Shown piece by piece: positions 21,333 through 32,369 of a stretch of 64,000 nt of DNA (position 1 is the stretch's first letter; each line of letters starts with the position of its first letter). The position numbers and the translations under genes are program-made. Source of the stretch: Ipomoea triloba. Taxonomy: Eukaryota; Streptophyta; Magnoliopsida; Solanales; Convolvulaceae. Under the pieces are notes generated by a model that worked only from the letters and a program-made list of their open reading frames with translations, was not told the DNA's origin and made no database searches. The stretch covers positions 19,656,753 to 19,720,752 of the forward strand of contig NC_044919.1 in NCBI RefSeq assembly GCF_003576645.1, read 5' to 3'.

Positions 21333-23803
21333 AAAATCATTTTTGGGATAAAGAATCAAAATTGGATCGGTAGATAATAGATGAAAATATTTATAGGATA
21401 TACGCTTAGTTTTCAAAAAAAAAAAAAATTTTTATCCAACAAGGAAAAGAGAATAAGGGTTTAAGTTTTAAACTCAAGGACAACGTTGGTTAAGAATATA
21501 ATCAAGGTAATCAAGGTTACAATTTAGGAAATAAGGTTGACACCTTGTACAGAATCATGTGAGAGGAAAGAGCAAGAACGAGATTTGAAAAGACAGAAAG
21601 GATTTCTTAACTATAGGGTATTTGGTTATTCAAGGAAAAAGGGAGGAATTCAGTTTTAAGTGTAAACGAGGAATTTTAGCTCCGAGGGGTTTCTTCGATT
21701 TGACGATTCGATCACAACACTTACGCGTTTTGAATCCAAAATCCCTATCGGTTTCTCTTCATAACTTAAAGTCTCAATCATCTTTATCACAACAGAAGGG
21801 TTTAAATGTGACGAACCACGAATATCCGTTGTCAACACACTCAAAATTCTTGTCCAATTGGTTAGCAAAGTCAATCTATAAGTCTCTTTTCCAATCTTTC
21901 CCAATATCCTTTATGGTCTAATAAACCTTGGGTTTAATTTATCCCTCTTACCAATCCTCGTCATCCCTTTAAAAGGTAGAACTTTTAGCAATATCTCCCT
22001 TCTTATTGTTGAGATTCGGTCGATTATCTATTCCCTTCGTCACATGATTTCAGTGACCTTTTGAACCAAATTCACTTCCTCGTTGTACCTTGAAGCATCG
22101 AGGCCTTAAAACCAACATATCACTTATACATTCTTTAGCACCGTGAATTCTTGCTCTTCAAATCATACAAAAACCTTATAAGGAATACTTTATATACTTG
22201 ATTGGCAACCATCGTAGTAAGAAGATTCGATCAAATCTTAGTGTTCATCTTGTGATCCTTGTAGATTAATAGCACGACTTCTCAACTCGTCGTCTCAGAT
22301 TTTTAATGGTTCTTCCTGTTGGTCATCCATAGTTAGTGAAATGCAATTCCCAACTCCAACCTTGTGTCTAGGTCAATGGTACTTCCCAAGAGCGGAATAT
22401 AACCAAAACTTCTCTTAGAATCCACATCTTGAAACACTCCATGGTACTTTGCTCTATGCTCCACTAATGTCCTTGTTAATTGCTTAAGTAGATCCAATCT
22501 CGTTCACGGGTATAAATCTTGCAATATTCATACGTCAATCAGTCATAATCCAACTCTGTTCTTTATTTTCTTAGTTAATGTCAAGCCTTCTACGAAAATC
22601 CTTTGATATACACCCCCTACTCCACTTAAGAAAATCCAATTATTGCATTAGTCCTTACGTTCACTCTGCCAGTCTCAATCTTTGATAATTCAATCATTTG
22701 ACCATAAGCCCAGCTACTTCTTGTTCCATTTTTATCACCAAAATTCATTCCTTTGAGTCCTTATACAAGCTACCACTATCATAAGCAATATCAGTTTTCC
22801 ATAAATTCACTTCTTGATCTTCCCACGCTTCATAGATGCACACGACCTATTCATGACATTTCCTCTCATCCTCACGTATCTCAAGAAGTCCAAAGTTTCC
22901 TTTCTACTCATCTTAATCTTTATTACTTCCAAATTCACAACTTCTAACTTGTTCCTTCTTTGTCTCTTCAAATGGAGATAGAACTACCGTCATGTTGTAT
23001 ATCTCGACCTTACATTTCAACTCTTCGTGCTCCAATATTTCCAAATTTAACTTTTAATCTTCAAGTTTATCTTTTACAAGTCTCTTCACCGTCGATCCAA
23101 AAACGTTCGCTCGGCGTGATCAGACTTATTCTTAGGGTATTAACATCTACTCTTGTCTCCCTTTCACGATCGAGAATCTTCAACCTCTAATCGCTTTCTT
23201 CGTCTCATATTAGAATTCAGTCGCGAAGATACCCTTCAGCTCTTGAGGTTAGAGAGGATCATACAAACATTACTACACGCGCGATGATGCCAATCCCTTC
23301 GAACGAAGATTACTACAGCTGACTCCGAACTACAAGTAGAGTAGTCCTCGCCATTGAATTGAACGAATATCTGCTTGTCTAGATGCATACACCACTAACT
23401 TACTACTTCGCACCGATAGACATCCAAACTCCTTTATTCTAGTCTTAGTCAAGTCCTTAGCAAGTCCAAAACGAACAACTACCTTAAAACAGTTAGGTAC
23501 TTACCAAAGAAATGCACACCATCAGGGTGCAATAGCCAAAGCTCACAACATAAATCCAAACTAAACAGAACAACTTCCAATTAACCAGATTGGCACAGAC
23601 AAGCAATCTTAAGGAACTCACATCACCCGCAATTTCTTAAGAAGTCCTCAGATCTTAGAGTTCCAAACCTATATTTCCATTTTCAAGTGTTCAAGCTTAA
23701 GTACTTATAGTCAAGCTCATATATCTTACGGTCAACATAGGTTCTTAAAGTCCAACTCTTAACATCCTAAGATTAAACCTAGGGTCAACATAGGCTCAAA
23801 CTG
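21333..23803 (-). other. E2 internal region, non-coding
   Basis: About 2.5 kb with no gag, protease, RT or integrase motif on either strand; frames are short. The part near the PPT (21360-21740) resembles the fragment at 2700-3310. The rest is not recognised. Confidence 0.7.
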
Positions 23804-23804
23804 G

Positions 23805-23816
23805 GCTCTGATACCA
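23805..23816 (-). other. E2 primer-binding site (initiator Met-tRNA)
   Basis: The minus strand reads TGGTATCAGAGC two bases after the end of the 5' LTR at 23819. Confidence 0.9.
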
Positions 23817-23818
23817 AC

Positions 23819-26800
23819 TGTAACACCCCCAAAATCTAAAGCCAGAAATAAATCAAAATAAAGGGTTTTGTTACTAAAAGACTGAATATAAATGTGGAAG
23901 CGAAACCAAAACTTAAACAAAGGGGTGCTATGCCACGCTTGGGTCACAACTAAGCCCAAACGCACAGGCTTCAAACGTTTCTATTTACAACTTCCATTAC
24001 AATATTCCCTTATTCAAATCACAACTAACTACAAGACAATTCAAGTCCAATCTACACAGATTATGACGTGAACATTTCTCGGGGCTTACAAGTTCTACGT
24101 CACGCTCTCAACTAGCCACAAGTCCAGATCCTGAAAATATTCAAGGTTTGGAAAATAAGAGATAAAAGGATTAGCACAGAAATGCTAAGTAAGCTCTACC
24201 CCGCCCCGTAAAATAAATACATATATACTTTTTAAATTAGATATACTTTTTAAATAGGTTTTAGAACCATTCAATAAAAGAGTTTGACTGACACCAAAGG
24301 TACATAGTGTAGATATTTCCCAAATCAGTTTCCCCACACACACTACTCAACGAAAATACTAGATTTATTACAAGGTAATATAGTCCCCAAAACAATAATG
24401 TTTACTCTTACAAAATGGTATAGCTAGTTTCTAGATTATTCACTCATTTTCAAAATAAATATAAGTAAGAAGGATTCATAATATAGCATTTCTCAATACT
24501 TCTCAATATCATTTAAAAGCATAGCTCTCCAAATAACCACTTGCCAAATAGGTTAAAATATATATAAGTATAAGGAGGAATTCACATCCATAGAGCCATT
24601 TCAAAACATAGATTTTCTCAATATCCTTCTCAATGTATAGATAGCTCAATTCTCATTACCAAGTATCAATATAGCATAATAATACATAAGTGGAGGTATC
24701 CAACAATTCTTAATTCATAGTTAAATCACCAAGTAAAACATAAGTATGGAGGTACTCAAATCACCAATAGGAGGATAGGAACGGAGCTTACCTCCACTAC
24801 CGAACCTTCACACCTATACAATGTAAATGGAAACAAGAACTAGAAACCTAAGTGCGCACACCCCGGAGATTCCAAGCCCCAAAGGTAGTTACTAGCCCTA
24901 GTAACCCAGGATTTTTACTACTAGGTTACCCACCCAATCAATAACCAATAGGACCGCAGCCCTAGGTTCTCATATCAATAGCAAATAGGACCGCAGCCCT
25001 AAGTGCTCATAATAATATGGACCGCAGCCCAAGATTCTCGTAACCTCCAATAATTAAAATATAGATAACCTCCATATAGATTATAACATAAGTATATTCT
25101 CCAAAATAATAGGTACATTATTATATAATTCCTCCAAGATAGTAATATTCTTTCAAAATAGTTTTCATAGATATTTTCCATTGCCCGTAGGCTATTCAAA
25201 TACACTTCCAAAACAAGATAAGAGTATATATATAATATATGCATTTCCAAAATAGGGTTTGCATCAAATAAAATTTATCCTTCAATCATAATATAGTTTA
25301 CATCTGTCACAAATAAATATAGTTTATACCTTCCAAAAGCCATATAGTTTCATACTCAAATAATTTACCATAATGTCCTCACTATATAACCATACACATT
25401 CATACTTTTTAAATAATAAGGTGACACCGAAATATACTCATTTTGCTATTTATCGCATTTTAGAAACCCAAACACATTTTCAAATAGTTTAAAGACCCAA
25501 ATCAGATAAATAGCGCATTTTAGATAGGGGAAGGTAGTTTTGACGGACATAGAAACTTACCTCAAAGCTAGGCTCCAAAAATAAAACGCCCAGTCTTAGC
25601 TCAACTCCTGAGTTGAACACTTCAACAAGGAACCTGAGAACCAAACAAACCTCCATTCACTTACCAATACTACTATTATGGATAATAGTAGTAATCCATA
25701 TCATTATACAATTATCATCTAATGATTAATCCATCATTACCCATCATTCAATTAATCGTTAGTCCATAATCTCAAATATTCCTCATAAATTTTAGCCACC
25801 ATCCTTAAGAAATAATCACCATTAATCATTATAGCTTCATTATCATCATTATCCATTTATATATCCTCCAACCATCCTTATAATATTATCATTAAACCAT
25901 AGCACCATTATCATGCCTTATAATTCATAAGTATCACCACAATTTCATACTAATCATTATCATCCATAGTCCAATTTATCTCTTAATATCCATAACTCAT
26001 AATTAGCCCGCCAACATAATCATCAATCCAATTCCATCATTATATAATAATCACGTAATCATGATCCCTTAACCCATCATCATGTCACTAACAATTATCA
26101 TATCATGCATCACACTTAATAATTACTATTAAACCATGAACCCCTCATCAACATGCAATAACAGTATCCATTATTCTATCATCCTAATTTAATTCCATCA
26201 TTAGCAGTAACTTCACCATTAGCAAATCATATAAACAGAGTACTTTGACAACAACAATATTAACATCCTCCATAAGCTTCAAGCAACATCATCATCCATA
26301 ACCCATAGACCATCGCCTTATAATCATGTCCATTATTATTCAATAACCATCAATAGTATTCCTATTCACCTACTGCCAAAGCATTAACCACAAACACTCT
26401 TTAATTTGTGTTCATAATCCATTTTCAATCATCAGTTCATAATTCGTGTATCAACATAATATTCGAACATCACCATCATCATTAATTAACTAAGCTTATT
26501 TAACCTTTAATCCATCATTACTTCCATAATCATAATCCAGCTTTAATCACCAACAATAAGCCTTAATTACCTTCAATAATGACTAAACACAATGATTAAC
26601 CATAAATTACCTTCATTACACCTTAACCTTCAATAGAAACACCCTTAATGTTAATAAAGCTACTAATTACCTCACTAATCCAACTTAATCTCTCACAAAT
26701 TTGCCATCTTCCTTTGTTTTCTGCCCAATTTTTCAGAGCCAATACCACCACCGCCACACCTGCTGCCACACCGCCGGTCACCACACCACCCACAGCCACC

Positions 26801-27273
26801 GCCGTCCAGCTGCCGCGCCAGAGGAGGGAAGACGCCGCCGTTGATCGCCACTGCCCGCCGGAGTTCGTCGTTGACCAGCCACGCCAGAGAGACCACCACC
26901 TGCTGCTCCAATCTGCGGCTGTTCGCTGGACGTCCTCGCCCGAGCCGCCCACCACCGCCGATCTGCTCCGCCGCAGGTTCCCCTGCTGGTCCGATCAAGA
27001 GCAAGAGAGAGACGGAAGGGAAGGTCGCCGGTTGCTACGCTGCTGCGTTGATCTGCTGGTCCCTACTGGTTGCGAAGAAGAGAGATGGGAGAGAGATACG
27101 ATTTGGGAGTGGGCTGCTGATTTAGAACTTCTTGGATGAACATCTAGCTTGAAACCAATGTACATAGCTTCATATATATCTAGGGTTTAGATTTGTCTTG
27201 GGCTTGGGCCAAATAAAAATAATTGGGCTCAAGAAGAGCTAATTAGGCTTATGAAATTAAATCATTTGGGCTT
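23819..27273 (-). repeat. E2 5' LTR, outer end deleted
   Basis: Matches 17944-20976 closely and then stops at AATCATTTGGGCTT, where copia C1 sequence begins. The outermost roughly 318 bp present in the 3' LTR are missing. It contains about 400 bp (25225-25640) lacking in the other LTR, and differs in the GC-rich leader near 26830-26880. Confidence 0.85.
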
Positions 27274-27760
27274 CTTCTTTTGATCTCAACAGTTAGATTT
27301 TGCTAAAGCGAGAGAAATCATCAATAAATGAAATGTAATAGCGTTTACCAGCTCTACTTTCAGTGTTTTTGAAATTAGCCAAATCAGTATGTATAAGTTC
27401 TAGCACAGTTGAGGTATGATGATTTATAGAGGAGAATGATTTTCTAGCATATTTAGCTTCAGCACATGTTTCACATTGAGCATATGTTTCACTTGACAGG
27501 TTTGGCAATAAATTCATGTTTTTCAATGTATTCATCCAATTTAAGCCACCATGTCCTAATCTACCATGCCAAACATTAACTGAAACAGTGATATAAGCAG
27601 AAGAGGAAGCATTATTATTATTGTCTGGGCTAAGCCAATTTGGGATAAAATCATAAGTTGTTAAAGGGAAACACTCGACGACAGGGGGATTTCTAATTAT
27701 AGACACATCTAACACAAATAATCCTCCCTGCAGATATCATTTCCCAAGATATTGCCCACA
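27274..27760 (-). pseudogene. C1 pre-integrase and start of integrase
   Basis: Minus-strand 27715-27293 encodes the GAG-pre-integrase zinc region (WHGRLGHGGLNWM...CETCAEAKYARKSF, an HHCC finger) and the beginning of the integrase core with the first catalytic Asp in ELIHTDLANF, followed by YYISFIDDFSRFSKI. A stop follows; a few codons later (LLRSKEE) the sequence is cut by E2, and the remaining integrase core is not found on the other side. Integrase would insert the cDNA; this one cannot. Confidence 0.88.
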
Positions 27761-28390
27761 CGGAGTCATCACCAGACGATTAGACTCAAATTCTAACTTA
27801 ATCCTAGCCATGTTCAGTAAGGCTCCAGAGATTAAGTTTCTACGGAGGGAAGGGACATACAGCACATCACGTAACATTAACTATTTCCCAGAACATAACA
27901 TAAGTTCTATTTTGCCTTTACAACTTACCTCAGAGACGCTAGAATTTCCCATGAAAACTTGTTCTCCTTCAGTGATAGGCTTGAACACTTTGAACATAGT
28001 TTTTTCGTTGCAGAAGTGACGAGATGCCACCGTGTCCACCACCCACTCATCTTGATGTCCAAGCATGTTGGCCTCAATTATCACGACTGCAATCACCTCA
28101 GCATTCTCTGAGTCTTCTAGCAGATTTGCTTGACTCTTGGGCCCTCCATTGCCTACTCCGTTGGCTGCTCCGTTGCCTGAGTTCTGACTGACCATAGCTT
28201 TGCGAAAAATAGCACTGGGTTGTGCGATGACCTCTTTTCCCGCAAACAAAGCATTCCTCACTTTTCCCTTTCTTTTGAATCTTGCCATTCTTAGGGTGGT
28301 TATTGTTATTGTTGGATTTTCCCTTTCTGCTGTTGCCTTTATTATGTCCACTAGATTTTGCCCTGTCAAAATTAACAGTTGTTTATACTA
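27761..28390 (-). pseudogene. C1 gag zinc knuckle and protease
   Basis: In minus-strand order: a CX2CX4HX4C knuckle CFVCGKRGHRTTQC (about 28250, in a shifted frame), then the aspartic protease entry WVVDTVASRHFCNEKTMF near 28050-27990. The catalytic triad Asp-Thr-Gly reads DTV, so the essential glycine is lost. Several frameshifts follow toward pre-integrase. Confidence 0.8.
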
Positions 28391-29113
28391 CATTAGCCTT
28401 TACATTACTCGGAATCATGGCAGACTGGAGCATGACGCAATTCTCCTCTTCGATGTTCAAGCTGTTCACCAATTGTTATAGAGTGAAATTTCTCCTTTTC
28501 GTGTTTTATTTTGTACTTGAAGTCTAACCATGACTCGTGTAATTTTTCAATTAAGGAATCAGAAAGGAAAGTGTCGTTCACCTCAAACCCTTCAGACAAC
28601 ATGGTAGCAATAAGGTTTTCATATTCATGTAACTGTTCCACGATTGACCTGGAGTCGGTCATCTTGAAATTCAGCCACCGACCGACTACGTATTCCTCCT
28701 GCCTGCGTAATCACTTCCATATTTTTGATGCAGTAAGTCCCAAATCATTTTGGAAGACTTATGCTTCGGAAATATGTCAAATAGGGCATTGGTCATCCAT
28801 TGTAGTATTGCAGCTCTTGCACTCTTGTTATCTTTTTCGTATTTGAGCGTGTTTTAGGAGATATTGAGCTGGTTTTGGTTGAGGGTGTTTTTGGTGCAGG
28901 TGTTTCGTCCTGAACAGCAACCTGCGTTTCTGGCTCAGAACAGCAACTTGCATTTCTAGTATTTTACAAGGTCTTCGATGATCACGTAGTCCAGGTCGTG
29001 CGCCTCATGATGCATAATTACATTCGCAGCCCATCTGCGATAGTTCATACCGTCAGTCACAGGATCAACTGCGTTGACATCGACCAGCTTGGTTGATGTT
29101 GACATTGTCGCAA
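28391..29113 (-). pseudogene. C1 gag (copia UBN2 type)
   Basis: Starts MSTSTKLVDVNAVDP at 29113. Recognisable parts are NYRRWAANVIMH, SARAAILQWMTNALFDIF, then after a frameshift near 28680 YVVGRWLNFKMTDSRSIVEQ, LHEYENLIATMLSEGFEVND and LHESWLDFKYKIKH. These match the gag-polypeptide/UBN2 region of plant copia elements. It is broken by stops in the first third and by at least two frameshifts. Confidence 0.85.
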
Positions 29114-29134
29114 ATGATGAAATGCTTTTAACTC

Positions 29135-29157
29135 TGTTGTATCCTGTATTGAGAAAG
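29135..29157 (-). repeat. C1 5' LTR stub
   Basis: The 23 bp TGTTGTATCCTGTATTGAG plus AAAG match the end of the C1 3' LTR at 3617 and sit just upstream of gag. The remainder of the LTR is absent; E4 begins at 29158. Confidence 0.65.
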
Positions 29158-30421
29158 TGACAATGATTGTGGGTATATGGTGAGGTGAATGAAGGTATGG
29201 AAGATGTTAAAACGAAGAGTCAAGACTCCCCGAGTGTTGTGTCTCTCAAGGATGACAAATTGGAACGAATGTGTGTTGGCATTTAGGAAGTTGAAAGGGA
29301 AGAGTTACGGGAATAGCTAAGGGTAGGATTCATTTGGTAAGAAAGTGAAAGGTTGAAAATGGTTTTGTAAAAGAAATGGAAAGGCGAAGATTGGGGCTTG
29401 AGGCTATCCTATGTGGTCTACCGTCTTATGGGTTTGCGAGCAAATGATGTGGATATGACTAGGGAGCTCATGGCACTATACCAAGTGGCGTCACATTTTG
29501 GACTCCCACATCCTCATTCGGTTGGGGCATTTATCAAACACCTTGTCTACCACTCCTCTCGAACCTCGTCCTTTCGAACTAAGAGCGGAGATGTGGGTGA
29601 GTTAGACTCGTGAGTGGCCACTATCGCGCACACACTCACTTTCTTTGGGTTTGCTACCTAATGTGCCCACACTTAGGCACAAAGATTAAGGAACATCATC
29701 CACACAAAATCATCACTCAACAATCAAAGAGCTCACATTTCAATCTAGCAATTTTATATCAAACAACCACATAGTTTAACCTTGGGGCCACCAATCCCCT
29801 TTCTAATCTACTCTATCATACTAAAGAAACAAGAAGAAGATATACAAATCTCAAAGAAAACAAGTATTAGATTAAGAAATTAGAGAGAAGAGTTACCACC
29901 ATGAGAATGGTTTCTTACACCTTCTTCTTGGAATTTCAATCTTCTAACTTGCCCTTGAATCTAATCTATTCTAGAGAAGAAGGAATTTCCCCCCAAGGGG
30001 AGAAAACCCTAAATGAAATTCAGATCTAAAACTATTCTAAAAAACTCTCCCTTAGGTTTAGGGAAAAAGGGGTTTATATAGGTGACAAAAGAAAGACAAA
30101 TTTCCCGAAATGGCCCTTTGGCCCGACCACGCATGCCACCACGCGTGGTGGTGGGCGTGGATGGTTACTGGAAATATTCCACGCCCCTCCACACGCGCGT
30201 GAGGCTGCGTGGGACGATACTGCGTTGCGGCTTCGTTTGTCTTTTGCTCTGTTTAGCCTCAAATCCCTCTCCGATCTGCAAAATACTTCAAAACTTTTCC
30301 TAAAACCAATGTTAGAAGATTTTAATCACATCTGAGCTAAAAATGCATGATATTGTTATGATCGGATGGCAAAACTATATCATTTTAGACCCTTTTTATG
30401 TACTATTCTTGGTGCTTATCA
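29158..30421 (-). repeat. E4 3' LTR
   Basis: Minus strand begins TGATAAGCACCAAGAATAG after a purine tract. It shares with 52720-53667 the CCCCGAGTG.. GTGT..TCTCAAGGATGACA block, the fold-back GC-rich pair (30125-30225) and the upstream TATA region (TATATAAACCCC near 30070). Some inner parts (29390-29650) differ strongly from the other LTR, and an open frame there is not shared. Confidence 0.65.
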
Positions 30422-31284
30422 AAGTTTCCACACTTAAACCTTGCTTGTCCTCAAGCAAGCATACTATCAAATCCTAATCATATAAGCACCAAGAATAGTT
30501 CGTTTTCTCATTGTTGATTGATTAAGCGATGTGTGGGTGTTCGGAGTTGAGCGGGTGAAATTCCCTACAATATCCACCAAGACTGCTAAACTCATGCCGA
30601 CCAAATGTAAGAAATATGCTAAGGAAATGAAGGTCTCGAGAGATGGATATAACATAAAAAGTTTCATTCACACCTTTCAAGCATGCAAATAACAAAAGGG
30701 TTTCACCTTGTATTTTCTAGGGGCCTCCAGCCGATCTGACTAGTGGGAACGATGTGCACCCCCTAGCCAATTTCCAACCAAAATGCAAAAGCCCCTTTAC
30801 GCAATATATGTGAGGGCAGGGACATGGACCGCTCATCGCCATGGCTTGGGCGACCACTCTATTTTCTCACCTCCTAGGATAGCGTTATCGGGCGACCCGA
30901 CTTCACATGGAGCCCCATGCTTTTTCGAAGACAGTGCAATGGGTGCCCGAATCTTAGCGAGGCGGCTCACATTCTCTCTACTCTTCTCATCTTCCAGGAT
31001 CTCTTCGGGATAACTGACTTCACATGGAGACCCATGCTTTTTCGAAGACGGTGCAATGGTTACCCCGTATCCTGGCAAGATGTCTCACCTCTGGTTTTAT
31101 CTCTAGGAGTGGCCTTTGCCTTTTTACTTTTCACCATATCAACCCCTCATGTCTTTTTCTAGGGAGTAGGGATTTTTCACTCTAAGCTCACTTAGGCTCA
31201 CCTTTTGCCCCATGTCCTGCTAAGATTAATTCAATTTCCGGGCTTTGATGAGCTTATCTTTCTCAAACTAAGGGGGTTCACGCT
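30422..31284 (-). other. E4 3' non-coding region with PPT
   Basis: Next to the LTR the minus strand has the purine-rich AAGTGTGGAAACTT. Further in, a block of about 60 bp containing ACTTCACATGGAG.CCCATG and TTTTTCGAAGAC.GTGCAATGG occurs twice (30897-30955 and 31014-31075). No gene is visible. E3 is inserted at 31290. Confidence 0.6.
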
Positions 31285-32369
31285 CCCACTGATGGACAAA
31301 TTTAATAAGTCATCGCAAGTGCACGAATCAGTTGTAGTGATAGTGTGCAATAACAAGGGTCGATCCCACAGGGAATAAATACGATGCAATTTATAAACTT
31401 CGAAAATAATTAACTTAAATGCAATAAAGTAAAGCCAAAACTGATAAAATAACTTGGAGCAATAAAATAATTGAAAACCCGAACAAACGAGATAGCATGC
31501 AACTTAGTAACTAACACGTAAAACAAAGCTCTAGGAACATGAATCAATTACCATTACTAGTTCTGCAGATTAGTTTAACTTGCCAATCAACTTAAGAGTT
31601 TGTTCTAACTATTATCTGACTAATCCGTATGGCGTCCAGATCCAGTCACGTATTCTAATGGTTCATACGCTTAAGACGTTTATTTAAACCGTTAGAACCC
31701 ATTAAGTCAGGAAGAACTTACGGAATACCCGATTTATGAACCAAACAAACAATTTAATAAGACAACTAAATTATTTATGTTTTTATCTTATAGAGCATTA
31801 AATTACTAAGTATGGTATGTACTTGATAATTCTCTCAAATAGACTAATAAAAGCTAAATTGGCCAAATTCAGCTTAATTAATCGCAACCCAAATTATAAG
31901 ATAAAACTTAATTAATTGGCAAAATTAAACATAAATCAATACATAGACGGCATGGCAATATCATCATATTCCTAGAATAATAAAATTTAGCAAAACAGTC
32001 TTAATCGACAACTAATTACAGCAGTGATAAAGACATAAAATTTGGTACCAGTATGAAGTTAATCTTAGCAAAATTCACACAATTCACAAATTGAGAATTT
32101 AAGATTTTAACAAAGTGAATTGTGAATTGGAGGAAAAGAAAGCAACACCAAGAGAGTTCGGAAGCTTCAAATATCTTTGCTGCTGAACAAGGAAACCTTC
32201 ACTGCTGAAAATTTGACCGCCGAACAAGGATTGTTGCTGCCGAACACGGATTTGAAGCTAGAATGTTAATTTGTTGATGTCAAAACCTGCGAATGAATTA
32301 ATTTCGCTGGCCGAAAATCTTCTTTTTTTTTTTTTTTTGGTTCAGGGCTTGATGTCCCACTGGCGTGAG

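Larger units (their letters stand above)
17944..27273 (-). mobile_element. E2: large retrotransposon derivative without genes
   Basis: Minus-strand element with a 5' LTR (27273-23819, outer end missing), Met-tRNA primer site, a 2.5-kb non-coding middle, PPT and 3' LTR (21294-17944). The LTRs are nearly identical (about 1-2% difference in the first 160 bp, long identical runs beyond), indicating recent insertion. The lower flank is ACATA (17939-17943); the matching upper duplication was lost with the LTR end. Long LTRs plus a non-coding interior fit the LARD class. Confidence 0.85.
3617..29157 (-). mobile_element. C1: old Ty1/copia retrotransposon, split by E1 and E2
   Basis: In minus-strand order the pieces are: a 23-bp 5' LTR stub (29135-29157), gag, protease and start of integrase (29113-27274), E2, the integrase/RT linker and RT (17943-16567), E1, RNase H (5142-4391), PPT and 3' LTR (4390-3617). 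The integrase-before-RT order is diagnostic of Ty1/copia. All coding parts carry stops and frameshifts. The middle of integrase is missing at the E2 junction. Confidence 0.85.

Noticed and set aside
29398..29613. Host gene fragment in the E4 3' LTR
   Set aside because: Short, no domain recognised, and it lies within LTR boundaries; only a fortuitous frame can be claimed.
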